Below, piece after piece: positions 19,942-27,026 of a DNA stretch of 64,000 nt; position 1 is the stretch's first letter, and every line of letters starts with the position of its first letter. Source of the DNA: Microvenator marinus (GTDB lineage Bacteria > Myxococcota_A > Bradymonadia > Bradymonadales > Bradymonadaceae); contig NZ_CP042467.1 of the NCBI RefSeq assembly GCF_007993755.1, positions 3,434,001-3,498,000 of the forward strand, in the 5' to 3' direction. Made by a program: the position numbers and the translations under genes. Under the pieces are notes generated by a model, which ran no database searches, was not told where the DNA came from, and saw nothing but the letters and a program-made list of their open reading frames with translations.

Positions 19942-20241
19942 ATGCCCATCTACATCTACGAAGTCCAAGACGAGAACGGCGAAGGCGAGGTCTTTGAGGT
20001 GCTTCAGCGCATGGGCGAGCCCGCCTTGACGCACCACCCCGAGACCGGCGCCCCTGTGCGCCAAATCATCACGGCACCAAACCTCGTGCTGCGCCACAGC
20101 AGTCGTGCCGACGCTCAGATCATGAGTGACGCAAACCTAAAACGCACTGGCTTTACCAGATATGAAAAGTCCGGCGACGGCTCCACCTACGTGCGAACCG
20201 GTGGCGACAAGGGACCGGAAACATTTAAGAAGCCCACGTGA
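19942..20241 (+). CDS. FmdB-family protein lacking the zinc-ribbon cysteines
   Basis: 99 residues. MPIYIYEV, FEVLQRMGEPAL, HPETGAPVRQII and APNLVLR follow the FmdB/putative regulatory zinc-ribbon family, in which the same positions read MPxYEYRCxxCG and CPxCG. All four cysteines are replaced here and there is no Cys at all, so no zinc can be held in the usual way. The start at ATG 19942 is set by the family N terminus. It lies 40 bases after the ABC ATPase gene and its stop overlaps the next start (GTGA). The function of the family is unclear. Confidence 0.7.
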   Translation: MPIYIYEVQDENGEGEVFEVLQRMGEPALTHHPETGAPVRQIITAPNLVLRHSSRADAQIMSDANLKRTGFTRYEKSGDGSTYVRTGGDKGPETFKKPT

Positions 20242-21929
20242 AAGTATCCGAAGGCTTCTTCACAAAGCTCGCTATCGCTATCCGAGCCGTGATCCTCGGC
20301 GTCGCGCTACTCGGCATCGAGTCCGTCTGGTTTCAGTCAGGATTCTGGCGAGATATGTTTGTTCAAGGGGATTACTGGCAGGTCTTCAACCCCATTCTTG
20401 TGGCGACCATAGTCCTCGGGGCAATGTTTCGCCACCGATTCTCGCCCTGGTTTTTGCTAGGGCTCGGAGTGCTCGCTTTCGTCCTCAATCCAGGGGTCGA
20501 TGCCGGAATCATCACATTCTGCGCGGGTGTCCTCGTGTTGCCAAAACTCCGAGGGCATTTCTCGGGCCCCGAATCGCTTACCGAACGGGTCTTGGTGACA
20601 GGCAAGTTTCTCTTTCTGGCGCTCTTTGGCGTCAGCCTTCTAACCTATCTCTTCTACGAACTTCCGGCGCTCAGGGATTCGCTCAAGGACACGCGACACG
20701 AGCGCCGATGCAAGGAGACCAAAGAGGCCGAGCCCTGTGGTCAACATGCCCTCTATTTGCTCCGGTCTTCGCGCAACAAGAAGGAATACGATCAGGGGAT
20801 CAAACTCCTGGACGCTGTGTGCAAACGCGGCAACAAGTCGGCGTGTCGTCACGCGGCGGAGTGGGGAGCCCCGTGGTATCCGAACACCCCGACGTGGGAC
20901 GATATGTACCGGCGGGTCACGGCGATGTGTGACGAAGGCAATGTTGAGGCGTGTTGGGTGGTGGCGGACTTTGCCGAAGGCTTCCCGCGCATCGGTTTTC
21001 ATCGTGTCATCGAGGTCACCAAAGGGGCTTGCGAAGACGGCAACAAGGTCGCTTGTCTGGCGCGTTTCAGGGCCGAGCGGCAGCTCGGCATTCAGGGCGT
21101 GCCGCCGGCTCCCACGGGGCTCTGCAAAAAGGACGGTCGGGAGTGTTGTGAGCTTGCGGTTTCGGCCCGGGAGCCCGGCAGTCCTGGGTGTTGGCGAGCG
21201 GGTGACGACAAGGTCGCGGAATACCTGAGCAAGAAAGTCTATCTTGGGATCATGTCGGCCAGTCGCCCCTCCGAGGCGGAAAGAGTTGATCGGAACCGTG
21301 AACAATTCGAAGGCCCGTGCGAAGACGGCGACCCACTTGCCTGTGTGGCGCTTTTGACCTCTCAGGAGGCCGTGCAAAAGATAGATGAGCCCTACAATAT
21401 TCCGGCGGATTTGGAAGAGAAGCTGCTCAAACATTGTGACGAGGGCCGGCACATAACGTGCCTCGCGCTCGCCTTGCGATACCTCGACAAGCCCATCGAT
21501 GAAGAGCCCGACCCGAGGGCTGAGGAGCTCGTGAACAAGGCTTGTGACGGCGGCAGCGCCGAGGCTTGTTGGTGGAACGAGGTGTTTTTTGAAACCTCGC
21601 CAAGACTCTATGAACTCGCCCTTGAACGCTGCATTCAAAGCTCTCAGAGCGATTCGTTCCCCTGTTGGACCGCACAATCACTCGTCTTGGAGAGGCTTGG
21701 CCTCGCCTATTGGAGGGCGGGGCTCGCCGAGCAAATTCGCACGCGAGAAGCTCAATGTCAGGCGGGCGACCAAGTCTCGTGTGATAACTTTGCCAGAGTC
21801 TTCGACGTCAAAGGGCGAAATCGCCCGCCATTGCTCCGGCGTTCCTATTCTGCCGCCGACAAAGGGTGCAAAATGAAGCGTCGACGCGCTTGCAACACCG
21901 TCAAAGAGCTCAAAGGGTACAAACCATGA
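20238..21929 (+). CDS. Membrane protein with Sel1-like cysteine repeats
   Basis: 563 residues, GTG start overlapping the preceding stop. The first about 150 residues hold four or five membrane segments; the rest is a run of Sel1-like helical pairs with the CDxGxxxAC spacing (CDEGNVEACWV, CEDGNKVACLA, CEDGDPLACVA, CDEGRHITCLA, CDGGSAEACWW, CQAGDQVSCDN). Each pair carries a disulphide-type cysteine pair as in Hcp-like Sel1 proteins, so this part is probably periplasmic. Sel1 repeats serve as protein-binding scaffolds. Its stop overlaps the next start (ATGA). Confidence 0.75.
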   Translation: MKVSEGFFTKLAIAIRAVILGVALLGIESVWFQSGFWRDMFVQGDYWQVFNPILVATIVLGAMFRHRFSPWFLLGLGVLAFVLNPGVDAGIITFCAGVLVLPKLRGHFSGPESLTERVLVTGKFLFLALFGVSLLTYLFYELPALRDSLKDTRHERRCKETKEAEPCGQHALYLLRSSRNKKEYDQGIKLLDAVCKRGNKSACRHAAEWGAPWYPNTPTWDDMYRRVTAMCDEGNVEACWVVADFAEGFPRIGFHRVIEVTKGACEDGNKVACLARFRAERQLGIQGVPPAPTGLCKKDGRECCELAVSAREPGSPGCWRAGDDKVAEYLSKKVYLGIMSASRPSEAERVDRNREQFEGPCEDGDPLACVALLTSQEAVQKIDEPYNIPADLEEKLLKHCDEGRHITCLALALRYLDKPIDEEPDPRAEELVNKACDGGSAEACWWNEVFFETSPRLYELALERCIQSSQSDSFPCWTAQSLVLERLGLAYWRAGLAEQIRTREAQCQAGDQVSCDNFARVFDVKGRNRPPLLRRSYSAADKGCKMKRRRACNTVKELKGYKP

Positions 21930-22564
21930 AACGAACCAAGGTAGACATCGAACATTCGCCCAGAAAGTCTCATTTCGAGTTCTTTTCGGGGTTCGGTTGG
22001 CCCTTCTTAGATGTGTGTGCGCGTGTGGATGTCACCGCGGCCCTAAAGAATAGGCCACCATCGGTAGGTGTGTTTGCGATCTGCCTTCATCGTATCATGG
22101 CAGCCGTGCACCAGGTTCCCGAGCTCATGCAGCGCATCGAGCCAGACGGGGTCTGGCAATACGACTCGGTCACGCCCTCGTTTACGGTGATGGGGGAGAA
22201 CGGGGTCTTTAACTACGCGGTGGCAGAATGGGACGCTGAGCTTGAGTCGTTTTCCGCGCGTGTGAAGGCGGCGGCCGAGTACTCCAACACCAAGGATGAA
22301 CTTAACCTCGAAGACGATCACCGGGCAGACCTCGTGTTCGTGACGTGTTTGCCGTGGTTGGATTTCACGTCCATCGCGCATCCGAGGCCCATGGGACCTG
22401 CCCCCAGCCCGGCTGATGCCTCGGTGCCGAGGATTGCCTGGGGCAAGATCACTGAGCACGAGTCCCGCAAGTCTATGTCTGTGGCCTTGTCTGCCCATCA
22501 TGGTTTGGTTGACGGCGCGCATCTCGCGCGATTTTACGAAGCCCTCGCCGATGAGTTCGCGTAG
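21926..22564 (+). CDS. Chloramphenicol-acetyltransferase-fold acyltransferase
   Basis: 212 residues from ATG 21926 (overlap ATGA with the upstream gene). The end carries the CAT catalytic signature SAHHGLVDGAH (HHxxxDG, His about 190), preceded by LPWLDFTSIAHP, as in CAT where this segment forms the substrate pocket; the middle YDSVTPSFTVM also fits. The enzyme transfers an acyl group from acyl-CoA to a hydroxyl. CAT-like genes outside resistance islands often act on other alcohols, so resistance should not be assumed. Confidence 0.8.
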   Translation: MKRTKVDIEHSPRKSHFEFFSGFGWPFLDVCARVDVTAALKNRPPSVGVFAICLHRIMAAVHQVPELMQRIEPDGVWQYDSVTPSFTVMGENGVFNYAVAEWDAELESFSARVKAAAEYSNTKDELNLEDDHRADLVFVTCLPWLDFTSIAHPRPMGPAPSPADASVPRIAWGKITEHESRKSMSVALSAHHGLVDGAHLARFYEALADEFA

Positions 22565-22618
22565 ACGTGCGCCGCTTCTCTGGGTAGTCTTCCGGGAGTT
22601 TTTACGCCGAGAGATTAA

Positions 22619-23209
22619 ATGTCTGCAGTCGAATCTATTGTTGCTCTGGTCAAGGCTGACCCCATCGATATCAACGCGCTCGCCGAGGCGCTCAATGCCG
22701 CGTCACATCAGGAGCGGGTGGACGCTTCGAGGCATTTTACGCCGGCTATCCAACGCCGACTCTACGATGCCGCTGAGGGCCGCCCTGTGACCTTGGAAGA
22801 CATGGTTCCTACGAAAGAGGGGCTCAAAGAGGTGATTCACTGGGGCACGAACACGCTGCCGGCATTCAGACAGTTTCAAAAGCGGTTCTGCCGTCCATCG
22901 GAAGCCCACGCCCGCGAGGGTCACGCATGGGGCTACAATCATAACTGGTACTGGTGGGCCACGGCGCCCGGCTATTACGTCTCGCATCAAGATCCTGAGT
23001 CCGGCCAGTTCATTGTGTCGTACTTGGAGCTGCCGCCAGAAAAGGTAGAGAGCTGGCCTCCAATCTGGAGCAATAACGCGGGGCTCGGCTTCTTGGTCTG
23101 GCGCGGCATGGTGGACAAACTCTGGAAGGTCTCAGACCACGTGACTATTGGTCGTGCTTACAAAGGAAAGCCCATGCCCGCTTGGTTTACGCTAGTCCGC
23201 GAAGACTGA
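22619..23209 (+). CDS. Unknown aromatic-rich protein
   Basis: 196 residues with no signal peptide and no family I recognise. The centre is unusually rich in Trp, Tyr and His (WGYNHNWYWWATAPGYYVSH), and a second aromatic patch (WPPIWSNNAGLGFLVWRG) follows. The first 60 residues look helical (ALAEALNAASHQERVD). It follows the CAT-like gene by 54 bases and may end that operon. The gene has normal codon use for the region. Confidence 0.65.
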   Translation: MSAVESIVALVKADPIDINALAEALNAASHQERVDASRHFTPAIQRRLYDAAEGRPVTLEDMVPTKEGLKEVIHWGTNTLPAFRQFQKRFCRPSEAHAREGHAWGYNHNWYWWATAPGYYVSHQDPESGQFIVSYLELPPEKVESWPPIWSNNAGLGFLVWRGMVDKLWKVSDHVTIGRAYKGKPMPAWFTLVRED

Positions 23210-23321
23210 TTCTCGCCGAGTTTCGTCTCGATTTGTAAATCTTCCCCAAAACATGTAAGCACACTCCCTACAAGGACCTACATGTGCGGACCGAACCCGC
23301 GCGACCTTGAGGGAGACGACG

Positions 23322-24506
23322 ATGAACTGGTTAATCTTGGCAATAGGCGCGGCGCTCTTGGCCAGTGGCTGTGCGGACGAAACGGTAGTTGAACCGGAGT
23401 CTGACACGCTCATCATCGGTGACTCTCCAGCAGACTCTCTCGAGCAAATCAGGGTACGTGCAGACGGTATGACGGTGTGGGCGAGCCCTCGTGTGCTCAG
23501 CGCCAACGACTGGCTTTTTGAGGCCCGCGTCAGCCACTCCCTTTCCAAGATTTCGGCCAGTATCGCGGGCCAAGCTGTAGATGTGTCTTTGGTCAGCGCC
23601 CGAAAGTTTGAAGTTTCGGTTCCTGCCCAACTTATGGAGCAGAACCTCGCTGAGGAACCGCTCCTAGTGGCCATGGAGACCACCACAGGACGCGAGTTTA
23701 CGGCCATGTTTGTTGCGCGTGCTCGATTTGTAGAGACCACCGGGTCTTCTAAGATCTACCCGTGGCGAAACATCGAGCCGATTGTAGTTGAGCGAAAGCG
23801 CGTGTTCCGGGCGAGGATGACCGCGCCTGAGAATTTTGTGGACCTGGTTGGCTCCAACGATGACGACTCGGAGCCGGTTGTGACTCGCGAATCCGAGAAA
23901 TACTGGCTCTTTGACTGGTACCCAGGTGCGCTCGTTTGGGCGGCCCATCCGACCGAAGACGCGCTCATGATTCGCGGCGAAGACGCGGATGGAAACGTCT
24001 ATACGCGGCGCGCACCCATCCACATGGAGCTGATGAAAATCGGCGTGACGAACTCGGACCCTGCGGCCGCCTGGCCTGCTCCTGAGTGCGCTGCTGAGGT
24101 TGCGGCGTGTGTGGCTCAGACCGATGCACAAACCGCGGACCTTGAGCATTGTGGGACCTATCGCGAGGTGTGGCCTTGCGTTGTGGACCTTCCGGTGAAC
24201 GATACACCAGAATGGGTCAAGCGTTACGCGGACGACCTTCGGCGCGCCATCATCAACCACTACACCGTTCATGGCGAAGATATCGTGAACTCGGGCGGAA
24301 ACACGCGCCCACAAGCTCTACTTTCTGTGGACACCCGCAAAATCGAAGAAGTCTCGGATCCCGAGTACGTGCCTTCAGGCCACGACCTTGAGACACACCG
24401 CGTGTTTACCCATCCCGACGTGATGTTCCCGGGCTCGGACATCGTGTGGTTTGGCGTCTATGAACGAGCGTCTGGGAGTTTGGTGGAAGTCTACGAGTTT
24501 AATTAG
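23322..24506 (+). CDS. Unknown lipoprotein
   Basis: 394 residues from ATG 23322, preceded by GAGGGAG. The signal (MNWLILAIGAALLASGC) ends in a lipobox. The mature part looks beta-rich for about 220 residues (two possible Ig-like modules, each opening with a strand pair around ARVSHSLSK and ARFVETTGS), then has a four-cysteine patch (CAAEVAAC ... CGTYREVWPC) and a mixed end. I cannot name a family. It is convergent with the VIT-vWA gene, 8 bases apart. Confidence 0.65.
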   Translation: MNWLILAIGAALLASGCADETVVEPESDTLIIGDSPADSLEQIRVRADGMTVWASPRVLSANDWLFEARVSHSLSKISASIAGQAVDVSLVSARKFEVSVPAQLMEQNLAEEPLLVAMETTTGREFTAMFVARARFVETTGSSKIYPWRNIEPIVVERKRVFRARMTAPENFVDLVGSNDDDSEPVVTRESEKYWLFDWYPGALVWAAHPTEDALMIRGEDADGNVYTRRAPIHMELMKIGVTNSDPAAAWPAPECAAEVAACVAQTDAQTADLEHCGTYREVWPCVVDLPVNDTPEWVKRYADDLRRAIINHYTVHGEDIVNSGGNTRPQALLSVDTRKIEEVSDPEYVPSGHDLETHRVFTHPDVMFPGSDIVWFGVYERASGSLVEVYEFN

Positions 24507-24514
24507 TCTACGGG

Positions 24515-26401
24515 TCACAGTCGATAGACCGCGTAAGTCTCAACGGCAGATGTGGGAAGCCGAGTAGCCCAGACATCTTCCGAAACGCATTGGGTGTACT
24601 GATTCTCAGGGCTCTGGACGATGACGTCCACAATCTCATGAATCGTCGTGTGGACCTCGATCTTGCCGTTCTCGCCAGGAAATGCCGCCGCACAGCTGCC
24701 TACAATTTTGCTGAAAAAGTCCGGCCGTTCGTGTGTGGAACTCCGGCCAATCGCTAAACCACTGCTCCCATAACCCACGCCAGACGCACCAAAACCACCC
24801 ATTCCCATGCCACGGTCAATGCCTTGCTTTGACGGGCGAACTCCAGGCTCGATGGCCAGATAGGACGTATGCGGCGAAACCACGCCAGCCGCGAACGCGA
24901 GCCTAATCTGCTCCTTTTCGCTCAGGTGATGATACTCGTCGTGAGAGAACATCCATCCGGCCGTGGCGCGGTCCAAGTCCACATGACGGCGCGGGCTGAG
25001 CTTGACCTCATCGTGCCATAACTTTGCACTCAGAATACCCGTCACGGGCGTGTCGAGCCGCCCAAAGAACCTGTGTGACTCGCCCTCCATCAGAATGTTC
25101 GTCTCCATCGGGATGTCCTCGATATTCACATCTTCAAGCATAATCGGGCGAACCAAATGCTCGGCATAGGTCTCAGCATCGGCCACACTTCCCATCCCAA
25201 CCAGAATGCCTCCAGTTGCCTTGGAAACTTGGGCGAGTCGATGCTCGTCCTGCCTTCCCCACGACTCGCCGATGAGCAGAATCTGTGTGGTGATCTCGGA
25301 CTTCACCGGAAGCTTCTCGGTGTTGATCGCGCGCTTGAGGTAGTCGTCGGTGAACGCAAAAATATAGGCCGGCGATTCGTCCTTGAGCGCAAAACGCGCG
25401 TACTCGAGCCCGAGGTCGAGGTTCGACCCGTTCGTCAGATCTGCGGTCCACGTGGCCAAGAGTTCCTGCAGCTCTGGAAGCGAGTAGTAGGTCTGAGTCA
25501 CGTCGTAAATCTCGCGACCCACCTCGACGAGCTTAAAGAGGCCATCAGGCATGTGCGACGCGATACTGAGAATCCACTCAATTTGCGTTTGGATCCCGCG
25601 CGCACCCACCGAATAAGAAGCGTCCACCAAAAAGACGACCTTCGGCGCCACCGGCGAGTCCGAGAGCCGTTTCGGAACAGCTACCTGGTGGTAGGCATGT
25701 GTCGCACTTAGTGCCGCAAATCGTGTGGTTCCGAAGTACATGGCGAGTTCGTTCGGCGGCGTTATCCTGATCTGGCGTTCAGCCTCTGGGCCGTGGCCTA
25801 ACGCGGTTGGACCAAAGGCTCCAACCAAACGTCCTTCCACCTCAACACTGCATTTCTCACACTCCACACTCAGAGTAATGGGTGCCAGATTTTCGGCGTC
25901 GTCAGATGGTGCATAGTCGATCAACCACTCCCCATCATCCCATTTCGCCGGCGCAACAAGTGTGTACTCCAAGGTCGCTGTACCCATTGCGGGTACCGGA
26001 AAAACATGAAGTTCCAACGTGTCCGTGGAGCTCCAGGCCAGTAGGGCCGGGTCCCTCAGGTCCGCCACACCCATTCCCGTAAGCTCCTCATAGCGTCGTG
26101 CGGCTACATCGCGTTTGAGCAACTCACCTTCGTACCAAACCTTGCCAGCCCGGATACGAAGACCGCTCGCCGCTGCCCCCTCCGGGAGATTCACAAGCAT
26201 TACTGCCTCATCGGGAATCTCACCCGTATTCGCGAAAGTCCGCTGAACTTTGTAGGTTGCGATGCCCTCATTAAGGCTCAGCGTAACGTGGTGAGAGGCC
26301 TCATGTACCGGTTGACCCAGCGTCGAATCGAGCCAATCGGCCTGAGCGAAAGGTGGATACAAGAGAGCGGCGAATAGGACGATAAAAGTGATCGGATGCA
26401 T
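24515..26401 (-). CDS. VIT and von Willebrand factor A domain protein
   Basis: 628 residues from ATG 26401, which gives a signal peptide (MHPITFIVLFAALLYPPFAQA). A VIT domain (about 20-170; VQRTFANTGEIPDEAVMLV, YEELTGMGVADLRDPALL) is followed by a vWA domain (about 255-430) with the MIDAS motif DASYS, and a C-terminal part with a Gly-rich segment (MGMGGFGASGVGYGSSG). This is the layout of inter-alpha-trypsin-inhibitor-like bacterial proteins, thought to mediate periplasmic or surface protein contacts. The start lies 41 bases from the divergent coiled-coil gene. Confidence 0.85.
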   Translation of the reverse strand: MHPITFIVLFAALLYPPFAQADWLDSTLGQPVHEASHHVTLSLNEGIATYKVQRTFANTGEIPDEAVMLVNLPEGAAASGLRIRAGKVWYEGELLKRDVAARRYEELTGMGVADLRDPALLAWSSTDTLELHVFPVPAMGTATLEYTLVAPAKWDDGEWLIDYAPSDDAENLAPITLSVECEKCSVEVEGRLVGAFGPTALGHGPEAERQIRITPPNELAMYFGTTRFAALSATHAYHQVAVPKRLSDSPVAPKVVFLVDASYSVGARGIQTQIEWILSIASHMPDGLFKLVEVGREIYDVTQTYYSLPELQELLATWTADLTNGSNLDLGLEYARFALKDESPAYIFAFTDDYLKRAINTEKLPVKSEITTQILLIGESWGRQDEHRLAQVSKATGGILVGMGSVADAETYAEHLVRPIMLEDVNIEDIPMETNILMEGESHRFFGRLDTPVTGILSAKLWHDEVKLSPRRHVDLDRATAGWMFSHDEYHHLSEKEQIRLAFAAGVVSPHTSYLAIEPGVRPSKQGIDRGMGMGGFGASGVGYGSSGLAIGRSSTHERPDFFSKIVGSCAAAFPGENGKIEVHTTIHEIVDVIVQSPENQYTQCVSEDVWATRLPTSAVETYAVYRL

Positions 26402-26442
26402 ATCTGGATCGACAACCCGTCCGGTCTGAAGTTCCAGAAAAA

Positions 26443-27015
26443 ATGCGCTCTGAACACCTTTCGAAAAAATTCCGCAACACCTCGGACCTTTTTGAGCGGA
26501 CTTCGACGCTTGGAATCTACAGGAGTGGATCACTGGAGTTTGCCCCCATTTTGCTCATTGTCACCACCGAATTGCCAAGAGTTCCGCGGTACGAGTGGCT
26601 GCGCCGATCTGCGCGCATCCCAAGTAGCGGCGAGGATTTTATTGATTCGTTGGAGTTGCTATTAGAGACCAAAAACCTTAAAGTTGAAGCCAAGAAGCGG
26701 CTAATGGAGGATATGATGAAAATCGGAGAAAATGACACGAGCGTGGACAAAATGCGCGCCTTCAGCCTCGTTCAGGCGATGCGTGAAGAGTTCGCCGATA
26801 TTGACGCCGAACGTGAGGCTCACCGGCGCACCAAGGCTGAGTTGGCGGCGACCAAGGCAGAGTTGGCGGCGACCAAGGCAGAGTTGGCGGCGACCAAGGC
26901 AGAGTTGGCGGCGACCAAACAGAAGTTGGCTGCAACAGAACGAGAGCTTGCCGCAACAAAGGCAGATCTCGCCAAACTGTGGGAAGAGTTTCGTCGGTTC
27001 AAGAATGAATCGTAG
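26443..27015 (+). CDS. Unknown protein with a heptad-repeat coiled-coil tail
   Basis: 190 residues. The first about 110 are globular (ILLIVTTELPRVPRYEWLRR, a possible strand-turn before a helix; KRLMEDMMKIGENDTSVDKMRAF); I recognise no family. Residues about 125-180 are six copies of a seven-residue unit of the type AELAATK, then KLWEEFRRFKN, which should form a long coiled coil. The start is uncertain: ATG 26443 has no strong ribosome site and lies 41 bases from the divergent gene, so an N-terminally truncated remnant of a larger gene cannot be ruled out. Confidence 0.55.
   Translation: MRSEHLSKKFRNTSDLFERTSTLGIYRSGSLEFAPILLIVTTELPRVPRYEWLRRSARIPSSGEDFIDSLELLLETKNLKVEAKKRLMEDMMKIGENDTSVDKMRAFSLVQAMREEFADIDAEREAHRRTKAELAATKAELAATKAELAATKAELAATKQKLAATERELAATKADLAKLWEEFRRFKNES
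26836..26961 (+). repeat. 21-bp in-frame tandem repeat (six units)
   Basis: Units of the type GCAGAGTTGGCGGCGACCAA(G): four nearly identical copies (26836-26919), then two diverged ones (26920-26961). Each codes one heptad of the coiled coil. Copy number could change by slippage without frame loss. Confidence 0.9.
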
Positions 27016-27026
27016 AAATGGTTGAA

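Noticed and set aside
20640-21677. 345-codon minus-strand frame over the Sel1-like gene
   Set aside because: The plus-strand product has clear repeats and couplings on both sides; this is a shadow.
21926-22564. Chloramphenicol resistance gene
   Set aside because: The fold and HHxxxDG motif fit, but the setting is a housekeeping-type operon without mobile elements; resistance is unsupported.
26836-26961. CRISPR-like array
   Set aside because: Units of 21 bases are contiguous with no spacers and code for a coiled coil.
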